Of a DNA stretch of 64,000 nucleotides, positions 17,136 to 25,720 are shown one piece after another. Source of the stretch: G963663775 sp963664255. Lineage in GTDB: Bacteria; Bacillota; Clostridia; Oscillospirales; Butyricicoccaceae. The stretch lies in contig OY760938.1 in the NCBI GenBank assembly GCA_963664255.1, forward strand, positions 1,922,001 to 1,986,000, in the 5' to 3' direction. Numbering within the stretch: position 1 is the stretch's first letter; each line of letters starts with the position of its first letter. The notes below the pieces were generated by a model. It was not told where the DNA came from. It did not search any database and saw nothing but the letters and a program-made list of their open reading frames with translations. Both the position numbers and the translations under genes were made by a program.

Positions 17136-17800
17136 TATCGGGCATCGGTGGGGCGCAGGCAGCCGTTTTGCATGGTGCGGCAATGCGCGGCGCGTGCGGC
17201 GACGATGGGGTCATGGGTGATGAGCACGATGGTGTGCCCGTCTGCGTGCAGGGTGTCAAACAAATCCAGCACTTCGCGTGCCGACTGCGGGTCAAGGTTG
17301 CCGGTGGGTTCGTCCGCCAGCAGCAATGCGGGCTTGCAGCACATAGCGCGTGCAATGGCGGTGCGTTGCTGTTGTCCGCCCGACAAGGCACAGGGCAAAT
17401 GCTGCATCCGATGCCCAAGCCCCACCGCCAACAGGGCATCGGCGGCGCGTTCCTCTCGTTCGGCACGCGGCACGCCGCGAAAAATCAGCGGCAAGGCAAC
17501 ATTCTCCAGTGCGGTCAGGTCAGAGGATAGCCGAAAGGACTGAAAAACAAAGCCGATGAGTGCGCGGCGTAGGCGTGCCAAGGCTGCGGCATCCAAATCC
17601 TGCGTGGCAATGCCTTGCAGCAAATAGGTTCCAGCGGTAGGCACATCCAGACAGCCCAAAAGCTGCAGCAGCGTGGTTTTGCCCGAACCGGATGCCCCAA
17701 CAATCGACCAATATGTCCCGCGTGGCACGTGCAGAGAAAGATTGCGCACCGCGTGCACGCCATTGGCATAGCATTTGTGAACCTGCTGCAAAACAATCAT
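17135..17800 (-). CDS. ABC transporter ATPase, LolD/MacB type, without a permease
   Basis: The 221-residue ATPase has Walker A GASGSGKTTLLQLLG, Q-loop FVFQSFRL, signature LSGGQQQRTAIARA, Walker B LLLADEPTGNLD and the H-loop IVLITHD. This is the compact arrangement of ATPases that pair with FtsX/MacB-like permeases for peptide, lipoprotein or antibiotic export. No permease gene adjoins it: a terminator lies downstream and a divergent gene upstream. A GGAGG lies 8 nt before the ATG. Confidence 0.93.
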   Translation of the reverse strand: MIVLQQVHKCYANGVHAVRNLSLHVPRGTYWSIVGASGSGKTTLLQLLGCLDVPTAGTYLLQGIATQDLDAAALARLRRALIGFVFQSFRLSSDLTALENVALPLIFRGVPRAEREERAADALLAVGLGHRMQHLPCALSGGQQQRTAIARAMCCKPALLLADEPTGNLDPQSAREVLDLFDTLHADGHTIVLITHDPIVAARAAHCRTMQNGCLRPTDAR

Positions 17801-17873
17801 ACATACCCCTCCTGCGATACGGAAAGGATGCCCGTAAAACCCGAAAATATACCTGTAAACACCGCAAAAAATA

Positions 17874-17882
17874 TGCTATACT
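17874..17882 (+). promoter_or_regulatory. Extended -10 of the DUF2148 gene
   Basis: TGC-TATACT with no clear -35, about 58 bases before the ATG. Confidence 0.5.
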
Positions 17883-17939
17883 GACACTAGACACAGATTT
17901 TGCAAGAGAGGAACGAAAAAAGACAGAAAGGGCGGCAAA

Positions 17940-18482
17940 ATGATGGTTTATATGCAACAAGAACTGGAAAAAACAGCGGTACTTGCCACGGCGGCGCGTA
18001 TGTGCACCGCGGCACGAACCGCACCCAAGGCGCGGGGGGTGGACAACCTGCTGACATTGGTGCTGACCGATGCCGACAAGGCGGCACTGGCCGCCAAGAT
18101 GGACGAAATCGCACAGCGGGAATTTGGACAGCAGCCGAATATTTTCCGCCGCGATGCACAAAATCTGCGCGCGGCGCAGGCGGTTGTGCTGCTGGGCATT
18201 GCACCGTCTTATGTGGGCGCACCCTGCTGCGGACTGTGTGGCTTTGCGGACTGCGCCGCCTGTCGGGCGGCGGGGGCGCGCTGCGTATTTGACGGCGTGC
18301 ATCTGGGCATTGCCATCGCCGCAGCAGCCGAGGTTGCGGCACGCGACCATGTGGACAATCGGGTGATGTTTTCCGTGGGGCGCGCAGCGGCAGAAATGCC
18401 CTATGAGGCCAGCGGCAAGGTGATTTGGCATGGTATTCCACTGCACGTTTCCGGCAAAAATATTTTTTTCGACCGTGCATAA
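17940..18482 (+). CDS. DUF2148 ferredoxin-like domain protein
   Basis: The 180-residue protein of the DUF2148 family is common in strict anaerobes. An N-terminal AARTAPKARGVDNL segment and a cysteine cluster (CCGLCGFADCAAC) at about 98-110 suggest an iron-sulfur or redox centre; HLGIAIAAAAEVA and DNRVMFSVGRAA follow. The function of the family is not established. No neighbour gives a clear hint. The start at 17940 has a GGGCGG-type site. Confidence 0.88.
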   Translation: MMVYMQQELEKTAVLATAARMCTAARTAPKARGVDNLLTLVLTDADKAALAAKMDEIAQREFGQQPNIFRRDAQNLRAAQAVVLLGIAPSYVGAPCCGLCGFADCAACRAAGARCVFDGVHLGIAIAAAAEVAARDHVDNRVMFSVGRAAAEMPYEASGKVIWHGIPLHVSGKNIFFDRA

Positions 18483-18498
18483 CATCTATAGCAAGGGC

Positions 18499-18539
18499 AA
18501 AGACCGATGACAGAAGGGGGTTCTGCCGTCGGTCTTTTT
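18499..18539 (+). terminator. Terminator of the DUF2148 gene
   Basis: AAAGACCGA...CAG pairs with CTG...TCGGTCTTT and is followed by T residues. Confidence 0.85.
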
Positions 18540-18551
18540 GCGTGCCGCGGG

Positions 18552-18580
18552 TGCTATTGTGTGGATTTTCGGCATACACT
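18552..18580 (+). promoter_or_regulatory. Sigma-E-like sporulation promoter of the Csp pair
   Basis: CATACACT (18573-18580) fits the mother-cell sigma-E -10 consensus CATAYAMT. TGCTATT lies exactly 14 nt upstream, the expected spacing, and matches the -35 at five of seven positions. No sigma-A promoter is visible here. Confidence 0.55.
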
Positions 18581-18609
18581 GAAGCGAAAGCGAGGTGAAA
18601 GCAGTGCCC

Positions 18610-20322
18610 ATGATAGAGGGTATGACAGAACAGGAATTTATTTATCATCCAGATACGGTGGATTTTTTTGTGCGCAAAAGCCCGTATGTCGACCGCTATC
18701 TCGAGGAGCATCCCGAGCTTTTGGTGCGGCAAACGCTGCTGGGGCAGTATCTGCTGGCGTATACCAATCGCGGCAATATGCGGCGCATCATACAGGATTT
18801 CGGCAGTGGCTTCATCAGCTCGGCTTCGGTGATTTTGGGCATCACAGACCGCGCAGAGCTGGAGGATTCCGGCATCATTGCCATTCAAAATCAGCCATAT
18901 CTCAATCTCAGTGGACGCGGCGTGCTGCTTGGCTTTGTGGATACCGGCATTGATTACACGCAGGACATCTTTCTCTATGAGGATGGCACCAGCAAAATCC
19001 AATATATTTATGACCAAACCGAACAGGCAACACCGCCAGAGGGCTTCACCATTGGCAAGGAATACACCAATGCGCAAATCAACGAGGCGCTGCAGGCGGA
19101 AGACCCCTATACCGTTGTGCCACAGCGGGATACCGCAGGGCATGGCACGTTTTTGGCATCGGTGGCGGCAGGGCGTAAAACCACGGATTTTATCGGTGCA
19201 GCACCCGATGCCGAGCTGGTGGTGGTGAAGCTGCGGCGCGCACGCCCCTATTATCTGGACCAGCTGATGGTGCCGCCAGAGCAAGAGGAAGCCTATGAAT
19301 CCAGTGCAGTGATGGTGGGGGTGGAATACATCCTGCAAAAAGCGCGGGAGATGGAGCGTCCGGTGGTGATTTGTCTGGGGGTGGGGTCCAATTACGGCGG
19401 TCATGACGGCTACAGCTTGTTTGAGGATTACCTGCGCAGTGTGGCGCAGTTGCGCGGCGTGTGCCTCATCACCTCGGCAGGCAACGAAAGTCAGGCGCAG
19501 CACCATGCCCAAGGGCGGCTGAATGTCAAGGATGAGCAGCAGAATCTGGAAATCCGCGTGGACGAGGATGGCAATGTGGGCACGGTAATTTCGCTGTTCA
19601 ATTCGGCGGCAGACCGCTTTTCGGTGTCTATTCGCAGCCCTACCGGAGAATTGGTGCGGCGTATCCCTGCCAAAAACGGACTGCATATCGAGCAGGAGCT
19701 GGTGCTTGAACCTGCCATGGTCGAGGTAGAATATTTCTTCCCGCTGGAGGAAACTGGCGCGCAAATCACCATCATCCGCATTTTTCAGCCAACCCCTGGC
19801 ATTTGGACGGTGACGGTGCATGGGGATATTGTGCTCAGCGGCATTTATCATTCTTGGCTGCCCATGACGGGCTTTTCCTCGCCGCAGGTGCAGTTTTTGA
19901 ATCCCAATCCCTATTATACCGTGGTTGTGCCTGCCACCATGCGCGGCTCGGTCAGCTGCGGGGCGTATGACAGCACCACCGAAATGCTGGGTTCCACCTC
20001 CTCCTGGGGACCGACACGGGTGGAAAAACAAGCGCCAGATTTGGTCGCGCCCGGTGTGGATGTCGGCGGGGTATATCCGAGCGGACGCGGCAGCATGAGC
20101 GGCACCAGTCCGGCGGCGGCAATCACCGCGGGTGCGGCGGCATTGCTGATGCAGTGGGGCGTGGTGGATGGCAATGCGCCCTCCATGAGCACCTATCAGG
20201 TGCGTGCGCTGCTCATTCGCGGCTGTGACCGCAGTGCCGAGATTGTATATCCCAATGAAAAATGGGGCTATGGCAGCTTGAATTTGCTGCAAACGTTCAA
20301 TTTGATGCGAGAAGTGGAATAA
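18610..20322 (+). CDS. Csp-like subtilisin family (S8) serine protease, copy 1
   Basis: The 570-residue subtilase lacks a signal peptide. A prodomain-like N-terminus of about 90 residues precedes the catalytic Asp (GFVDTGIDY). The His is in GHGTFLASVAAG and the Ser in SMSGTSPAAAITAG. A long insertion between the His and Ser regions (about 270-430) matches the beta-rich domain of the clostridial Csp proteases that activate the cortex hydrolase SleC during spore germination. All three catalytic residues are kept. The start at 18610 is chosen by alignment with copy 2; GTG codons at 18595 and 18604 are alternatives. A sigma-E-like promoter fits a spore role; no SleC gene is seen. Confidence 0.88.
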   Translation: MIEGMTEQEFIYHPDTVDFFVRKSPYVDRYLEEHPELLVRQTLLGQYLLAYTNRGNMRRIIQDFGSGFISSASVILGITDRAELEDSGIIAIQNQPYLNLSGRGVLLGFVDTGIDYTQDIFLYEDGTSKIQYIYDQTEQATPPEGFTIGKEYTNAQINEALQAEDPYTVVPQRDTAGHGTFLASVAAGRKTTDFIGAAPDAELVVVKLRRARPYYLDQLMVPPEQEEAYESSAVMVGVEYILQKAREMERPVVICLGVGSNYGGHDGYSLFEDYLRSVAQLRGVCLITSAGNESQAQHHAQGRLNVKDEQQNLEIRVDEDGNVGTVISLFNSAADRFSVSIRSPTGELVRRIPAKNGLHIEQELVLEPAMVEVEYFFPLEETGAQITIIRIFQPTPGIWTVTVHGDIVLSGIYHSWLPMTGFSSPQVQFLNPNPYYTVVVPATMRGSVSCGAYDSTTEMLGSTSSWGPTRVEKQAPDLVAPGVDVGGVYPSGRGSMSGTSPAAAITAGAAALLMQWGVVDGNAPSMSTYQVRALLIRGCDRSAEIVYPNEKWGYGSLNLLQTFNLMREVE

Positions 20323-20347
20323 CAGCGGTAATGGGCAGGAGGAGCAC

Positions 20348-22057
20348 ATGATATATGGCATGACCGAGCGGGAATTTATCAAACATCCGGATACGGTGGA
20401 TTTTATTGTGCGTAAAAACCCTTATTTTGACCGTTATGCACAGGAGCATCCAGAAATCTACGTGGCACAGACGCTGATGGGAAAATATATGCTGGTCTAT
20501 GCCCATCGGGACAATGTGCCAAATTTGCTGACCGAGCTGGGCAGCACCTTTGTCAATGCGGCATCGCTCGTGCTGGGTGTGACCGACCGCGTGGAGCTGG
20601 AGAGCGCGGGCATTGTGGAGGTGCACAACCAGCCTTATCTCAATCTGCGCGGCAGCGGGGTCATTCTCGGCTTTGTGGATACAGGCATTGACTACACGAA
20701 AGAGATTTTTGTATATCCAAACGGCAAAAGCAAAATCCTGTATCTCTATGACCAGAGCGCAGACGGCACGCCGCCAGAGGGCTTCACCGTCGGGCAGGAA
20801 TATACCAATGCGCAAATCAATGAAGCCCTGCAGGCGGAGGACCCCTACACCATTGTGCCGCAGCGCGACACCGCAGGGCATGGCACCTTTCTGGCATCGG
20901 TGGCGGCAGGGCGCGAGGTGGATGGCTTTGTGGGTGCCGCACCTGAAGCCGAGCTGGTGGTGGTGAAGCTGCGCCGCGCGCGGGAATTTTATTTAGAGCG
21001 TGCTTTTGTGCCGCCAGAGCAGGAAAATGCCTTTGAATCCAGCAAGGTGATGCTGGGGGTGGAATATATTTTGCAAAAAGCGCGTCAGCTGGGGCGTCCG
21101 GTGGTGATTTGCATTGGATTGGGCACGAATTTTGGCACGCATGACGGCACAACCCCCTTTGAGGATTATCTCAGCAGTGTTGCCAATCTGCGCGGCGTGT
21201 GCCTGGTCACCGCAGCGGGCAATGAAAGCCAGGCACAGCACCATGCCCATGGACGGCTGAACTTTAAGGGGGAAGCACAAAATATTGATATTAAAATCGG
21301 TTCTATCGGCAACATTGGTGTGCGCATGAGCATCATCAACAGCGCGGCAGACCGCTTTTCTGTGTCGATTCGCAGCCCGACAGGCGAGCTGATTGAGCGG
21401 GTGCCGGTGCAGTCAAATATGCCGCGGTCCTTTCAGCTGCTGCTGGAGGCAAGCATTGTGGAGGTGGAATATTATTTCCCGATGGAGGAAACGGGCGCAC
21501 AGCTGACCATCATTCGCATCCATAAGCCGACCCCCGGCATCTGGACGCTGACCGTGCATGGCGATTTGGTGCTGGACGGCACCTATGACGCATGGCTGCC
21601 CATGACAGGATTTTCCTCACCGCGTGCCCAATTTTTAAGCCCTGACCCCTATGGCACAGTGGTTGTGCCTGCCACGATGCACGGCTCGATTGTCTGCGGG
21701 GCATATGACAGCCGTACCAACAGCCTGAACACCAACTCCTCTTGGGGGCCGAATCGCTTGCGGGAGATGGCACCGGATTTGCTGGCACCAGGGGTGCGGG
21801 TCGGCGGATTTTATCCAAGGGGGTATGGCAGCATGAGCGGCACAAGCGTGGCGGCGGCGATTGCCGCAGGGGCGGCGGCACTGCTGATGGAATGGGGCGT
21901 GGTAAATCGCAAAGACCCTTCCATGAGCACCTACCAAATCCGTGCGTATTTGGTGCGGGGGTGCAGCCGCAGCGAGGATATGGTCTATCCCAACTACAAA
22001 TGGGGCTATGGCACGCTGAATCTGCTGCAAACCTTCAATTATATGCGGGAAACATAA
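20348..22057 (+). CDS. Csp-like subtilisin family (S8) serine protease, copy 2
   Basis: The 569-residue paralogue aligns end to end with copy 1, at roughly two-thirds identity by eye. It has its own intact triad: Asp in GFVDTGIDY, His in GHGTFLASVAAG, Ser in SMSGTSVAAAIAAG. It follows copy 1 by 25 nt with a GGAGG in the gap, so the two are co-transcribed and arose by tandem duplication. Divergence is greatest in the central insertion, which may mean different partners or substrates. It has no signal peptide. Confidence 0.88.
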   Translation: MIYGMTEREFIKHPDTVDFIVRKNPYFDRYAQEHPEIYVAQTLMGKYMLVYAHRDNVPNLLTELGSTFVNAASLVLGVTDRVELESAGIVEVHNQPYLNLRGSGVILGFVDTGIDYTKEIFVYPNGKSKILYLYDQSADGTPPEGFTVGQEYTNAQINEALQAEDPYTIVPQRDTAGHGTFLASVAAGREVDGFVGAAPEAELVVVKLRRAREFYLERAFVPPEQENAFESSKVMLGVEYILQKARQLGRPVVICIGLGTNFGTHDGTTPFEDYLSSVANLRGVCLVTAAGNESQAQHHAHGRLNFKGEAQNIDIKIGSIGNIGVRMSIINSAADRFSVSIRSPTGELIERVPVQSNMPRSFQLLLEASIVEVEYYFPMEETGAQLTIIRIHKPTPGIWTLTVHGDLVLDGTYDAWLPMTGFSSPRAQFLSPDPYGTVVVPATMHGSIVCGAYDSRTNSLNTNSSWGPNRLREMAPDLLAPGVRVGGFYPRGYGSMSGTSVAAAIAAGAAALLMEWGVVNRKDPSMSTYQIRAYLVRGCSRSEDMVYPNYKWGYGTLNLLQTFNYMRET

Positions 22058-22058
22058 A

Positions 22059-22095
22059 ACAATCCCTCTGTACGCATTCTGTACAGAGGGATTGT
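22059..22095 (-). terminator. Hairpin between convergent genes
   Basis: A perfect 15-bp stem (22059-22073 with 22081-22095) and a 7-nt loop. The T-rich flank lies on the minus-strand side, so it best serves the SLH peptidase gene. Confidence 0.8.
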
Positions 22096-22099
22096 GGCG

Positions 22100-23425
22100 T
22101 TATGTACCGAAGTAGGAAAAGTGCATATAGTCGCGCTTGGTGTCCCATGCGTTGCCGCCCCAAGAGAAGCCATATTTCGTGAAGGCGCGATACACATCGC
22201 TGTCCTCGGTGATGGCGTAGGGGTCGGTGTCGGGCGACCATGTGCTGCCACAGGTGATGGCGATAACCGCACCTGCTTCGTCAATCGTGCACTCCATGTT
22301 GGCATCATAATTGATGTCGATTGCTGTGCCTTGGCGATGCTCACTGGAGGCACTGGCGCGCCATGCATATCCGCCGACATCGTGGATGGGGAACTGCTGT
22401 GCGCCGTCGAAAATCTCCTGAAAAATGGCTTCATAAATCGGCACGAGGGCAGTATTTACCATGATATATGCCGTATCCGCCGTTTTCGAGCCGTCTGATT
22501 GCAGCCGCCAAACAGGGACTTCTATTTCGGTCATGGCGGTTTCTGCGACGGCCTCTTCGGTGTAATATGCCGCCGTCTCGCCGAACACATACTGCATTTT
22601 TTCGGCGTGGGTGGCAGGCAGGACGGCGGGCAGGGTCAAATGCGGCGGCGGTGTGACAGGAGCAGATGTGCCGCTGTCGGCGGAGTCGGTATCGGTGGGT
22701 TCGCCGCTGTTCTCGGGGTCGGTGGAGGTGGCGTTGTTTTCGGGGTCGGTTTCTGTGCCCTGCACAGTGGTATCGTCAGCAAATGCCTTGGAAAACCGCA
22801 GACTGACCAGCAACGCCTGTTCCCGTGTGGTGGCGGCAGTAGGGGCAAGCGTAACGATGGTCTGCACCTCGCCTGTGGGGTCATCCTGTCGGGTGGAAAC
22901 GCCACCCACCACGCCGCGTGACAGCATCAGCGACACCGCAGTTTGCGCCCAATCCTCCACTTGGTCGGCATCGGTATAGGCGGCGAGTGCCGATATGTCC
23001 GCATCGGTTGCCGACACATCGGCGGCAGTCAGCACATTGGTCAGCATTTTGCAAAGCTCCTGCCGCGTCAGCTGACCACTGGGGTCAAACGTGGTGGCAC
23101 TGCGTCCGCTGACCAGTCCCAAAGCATAGGCGGTGGCAACGGTTTGGCTGTCGGTGTCCGTGAAGGGGCTGTCGGTGACAGGGGACACCGTGGTTTGCCG
23201 CAGGGCTTCATACAGCCGCAGGGCAATGCCGCAAAATTCTGCGCGCGTGATGCTGCCGGTGGCGGACTGCGTGGACAGGCTGTCGGGCACAAGATTTGCC
23301 TGCTCGGCGGCGGCAACCTCGGTGGCGGCCCAATGGCTGATGGCGGTCAAGGCGGCAGCCTGCGGCAGAGCTGAAATGACCGTGGCGCAGGCGATTGCAC
23401 CGCAGAAAAACGAGCGAAACACCAT
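22100..23425 (-). CDS. SLH-domain D-Ala-D-Ala carboxypeptidase-like (M15/VanY) protein
   Basis: The 441-residue exported protein has a signal peptide at 1-24 (ending near PQAAA). S-layer-homology-like repeats cover about 28-190 (ITRAEFCGIALRLYE, LTRQELCKMLTN, a third with LMLSRGVVGG) and would hold it to the wall. After a Thr/Asp/Glu-rich linker (about 225-260) comes an M15 peptidase domain with SSEHRQGTAIDINYD, which supplies the zinc-binding His and Asp, and a late YMHFSYFG His. Such enzymes trim the last residue of peptidoglycan stem peptides. AAGGATG lies before the ATG at 23425. Confidence 0.88.
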   Translation of the reverse strand: MVFRSFFCGAIACATVISALPQAAALTAISHWAATEVAAAEQANLVPDSLSTQSATGSITRAEFCGIALRLYEALRQTTVSPVTDSPFTDTDSQTVATAYALGLVSGRSATTFDPSGQLTRQELCKMLTNVLTAADVSATDADISALAAYTDADQVEDWAQTAVSLMLSRGVVGGVSTRQDDPTGEVQTIVTLAPTAATTREQALLVSLRFSKAFADDTTVQGTETDPENNATSTDPENSGEPTDTDSADSGTSAPVTPPPHLTLPAVLPATHAEKMQYVFGETAAYYTEEAVAETAMTEIEVPVWRLQSDGSKTADTAYIMVNTALVPIYEAIFQEIFDGAQQFPIHDVGGYAWRASASSEHRQGTAIDINYDANMECTIDEAGAVIAITCGSTWSPDTDPYAITEDSDVYRAFTKYGFSWGGNAWDTKRDYMHFSYFGT

Positions 23426-23455
23426 GGGGAAAACATCCTTTCTGAAAGCAGTGGT

Positions 23456-23628
23456 TGTGGATAAGTCTGTGGACAGAGTGGATGGGCGATAAAAATCGAC
23501 ATCTTTTATCGCTCTTATTCGACACGAAACATTACAAAGTAAAGAATTTTGCAACAAATAAAAGAGTTTTGCACAATATCCACAGGGTTATCCACAAATG
23601 CTGTGGATTTTTGTGGATTTGTGGAAAA
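23456..23628. other. Cluster of DnaA boxes with AT-rich direct repeats
   Basis: Two perfect 9-mer DnaA boxes (TGTGGATAA at 23456-23464; TTATCCACA at 23588-23596) stand with several one- or two-mismatch copies at 23468-23476, 23576-23584, 23602-23610, 23612-23620 and 23620-23628. Between them is an AT-rich stretch with a 13-mer repeated 20 bp apart (23541-23553, 23561-23573) and a 9-bp inverted repeat, GCGATAAAA/TTTTATCGC (23486-23512). The region also forms the promoter area of the SLH peptidase gene. There is no dnaA or dnaN nearby. Confidence 0.7.
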
Positions 23629-23656
23629 GGGAAAATGGGCGCAGGTTTTCGCCATG

Positions 23657-25180
23657 TTACAGCGCAGCACTGCGGTCGAGCTGGCGATATTGCAGCGCCT
23701 CAGCAAGGTGGGCGGCGGCGATGATTTCCGCCCCTGCAAGGTCGGCAATCGTGCGTGCCACACGCAGAATGCGGTCATGTGCGCGGGCGGTCAGCCCCAG
23801 TCTGGCAAATGCCGCTTCCAGCATGGTTTGGGCGGCGGCATCTACCTTGCACCAATCGCCGATGCGGTCAGGCGGCAAGGCAGCGTTGCAGGGGATGGCG
23901 GTGTGCGCAAAGCGTGCCTTTTGGCGGTCGCGTGCCGCGCAGACGCGGGCGCGAATGGCGGCGGAGGATTCCTCCTGTGCGGTGCTGCGGGCGGCAAGGG
24001 ACGCGAAGGGCACAGGCTGCACCGCGACTTGCAGGTCAATGCGGTCGAGCAGAGGCCCGGAAATGCGCTGCAGATAGGTTTTCACCTGCTCGGGCTTGCA
24101 GGTGCAGCGCTCGGTGCCATACCAGCCGCATTTGCAGGGGTTCATGGCACACACAAGCATAAACTGTGCAGGATAATCCACCCGTCCCGCCACACGAGAG
24201 ATGGAAACCTGTCCGTCCTCGAGCGGCTGACGCAGGGTTTCCAGCACATCGCGCCGAAATTCGGGCAGCTCGTCCAAAAATAACACGCCCCTGTGCGAAA
24301 GCGAGATTTCCCCCGGCTTGGGCAGAGAGCGTACGCCGCCGCCTGTCATCGCCGCGCCCGAAATGGTGTGATGCGGGGCACGAAAGGGACGCGCCGCAGA
24401 CTGTGCTGCGTTTGCGCCATCGCCAAAGACCGACCAGACGCGGATGACCTCCAAGCGTTCGGCATGGGTCAAGGGCGGCAGGATGGAGGGCAGACGCTTT
24501 GCCATCATGCTTTTGCCGCTGCCAGGTGAGCCAGAGAGCAATATATTATGTCCGCCTGCCGCGGCAATCTCGAGCGCGCGCTTGACCGCTTGCTGCCCCA
24601 TCACGTGCTGAAAATCCAGCGATGGTGCGGGGGTATCCTCGAAGGTTGGTGTGGGAGAGGGCGCGAGCGGGGCGCGCCCTTTGAGATGCGCAAGCAGTGC
24701 CGACACGTGCGGCACTGGAATGACGGTGATACCAGTGGCAAAGGCGGCTTCCTCGGCGTTTTCCTGCGGCACATAGGCGGTGTCAAAGCCCGCTTCCTGC
24801 GCGGCAAGCACCATGGACAGTGCCCCTGCCACAGGACGCAGACCGCCTGTCAGCGACAGCTCCCCAAAGAAAAGACTGCGCGGGGGCAGCGAGTCAATTT
24901 GTCCTGCGGCGGCAAGCAGCCCCAGAAAAATCGGCAAATCATACACCGTGCCCTCCTTGCGGGTGTCGGCTGGGGCGAGGTTGACTGTGACGCGCGACAC
25001 AGGCCAGTCAAAGCCGCCGCATTTGACCGCCGCGCGCACCCGTTCGGCGGCTTCGGACACCGCTTTGTCGGGCAGACCGACCACATCCAAACGCGGCAAG
25101 CCATTGGAGAGAAAGCACTCCACCGTCACGACATAGCCGTCGATGCCCTGAATGCCTGCGGAAGAAACTGTAGAAACCAT
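23657..25180 (-). CDS. comM: YifB/ComM-family AAA ATPase (Mg-chelatase-like)
   Basis: The 507-residue protein has a Lon-like N-terminal fold (about 1-170, with LPRLDVVGLPDKAVSEAAERV), an AAA+ Mg-chelatase domain with Walker A GSPGSGKSMMAKRLPS, GVLFLDELPEF as Walker B and CNPCKCGW-type cysteines (MNPCKCGWYG). A C-terminal helical domain ends in RILRVARTIADL. In other bacteria ComM is a branch-migration helicase that helps integrate transformed DNA; the role in Clostridia is less clear. It stands alone, without other competence genes. Confidence 0.93.
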   Translation of the reverse strand: MVSTVSSAGIQGIDGYVVTVECFLSNGLPRLDVVGLPDKAVSEAAERVRAAVKCGGFDWPVSRVTVNLAPADTRKEGTVYDLPIFLGLLAAAGQIDSLPPRSLFFGELSLTGGLRPVAGALSMVLAAQEAGFDTAYVPQENAEEAAFATGITVIPVPHVSALLAHLKGRAPLAPSPTPTFEDTPAPSLDFQHVMGQQAVKRALEIAAAGGHNILLSGSPGSGKSMMAKRLPSILPPLTHAERLEVIRVWSVFGDGANAAQSAARPFRAPHHTISGAAMTGGGVRSLPKPGEISLSHRGVLFLDELPEFRRDVLETLRQPLEDGQVSISRVAGRVDYPAQFMLVCAMNPCKCGWYGTERCTCKPEQVKTYLQRISGPLLDRIDLQVAVQPVPFASLAARSTAQEESSAAIRARVCAARDRQKARFAHTAIPCNAALPPDRIGDWCKVDAAAQTMLEAAFARLGLTARAHDRILRVARTIADLAGAEIIAAAHLAEALQYRQLDRSAAL

Positions 25181-25228
25181 AAAAAAAGCCTCGAAATCGT
25201 TATAAAATATAGGATGAAGTTACTATGT

Positions 25229-25696
25229 TCATAGATGCTGTTTGCCTGAAATTTGGGTGACCTCAATGCGGTACACCAAAACCGCATGCAGCATTTGGTC
25301 TGGGAAAGTAAATTCTTTTCCGGTTTGGTGCTGCATCAGTACGTTTAATGCCTGTTTTTTCTGCACAGCATCTTCGATGATATGAATGTGTCCGTTGCCG
25401 ATGATGCTGCGGTATGCATAGGAATGGTCACAGGCATTGGTGCTTTCGATGAGGCGATGTTCACAGTCCATTTCAAAGGCAATGGCATTATTTTGTGCGA
25501 ACGCCTCCACTTTTCGCCCTTCTTTTGCGGAATGGAAAAACAATGTCAGCTGTTTGTCGGCAGAAGCATAGCCGAAATTCACTGGAACAATGTACAGTCC
25601 GTCCTTGTCCTGCACCGCGATGCGCAGCACCTTGCAGGTGTCAAGAATCGCAAGCATATCGTTCCAATCCGTGACTTCTCTCTCTTTTCTTCTCAT
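25229..25696 (-). CDS. Pyridoxamine 5'-phosphate oxidase-like flavoprotein
   Basis: The 155-residue protein has the split-barrel FMN-binding fold of the PNPOx-like family: LRIAVQDKDGLYIVPVNFGY, LTLFFHSAKEGRKVEAF, and ACDHSYAYRSIIGNGHIHIIED. In Clostridia, members near this type (NimA-like) bind flavin or heme and are often called nitroimidazole resistance-like; no specific substrate can be assigned. GGAGG 5 nt before the ATG supports the start. It lies 24 nt after the chorismate mutase gene and is likely co-transcribed. Confidence 0.87.
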   Translation of the reverse strand: MRRKEREVTDWNDMLAILDTCKVLRIAVQDKDGLYIVPVNFGYASADKQLTLFFHSAKEGRKVEAFAQNNAIAFEMDCEHRLIESTNACDHSYAYRSIIGNGHIHIIEDAVQKKQALNVLMQHQTGKEFTFPDQMLHAVLVYRIEVTQISGKQHL

Positions 25697-25720
25697 ACGA
25701 TCCTCCGGTATCCAGTGGGG

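Noticed and set aside
17887..20382. A long minus-strand frame opposite the DUF2148 and first Csp genes
   Set aside because: It is the reverse-frame shadow of two well-supported genes and crosses a terminator and promoter.
23456..23628. Calling the DnaA-box cluster the chromosomal origin oriC
   Set aside because: No dnaA, dnaN or rpmH nearby and no switch of gene orientation; kept as an origin-like element only.
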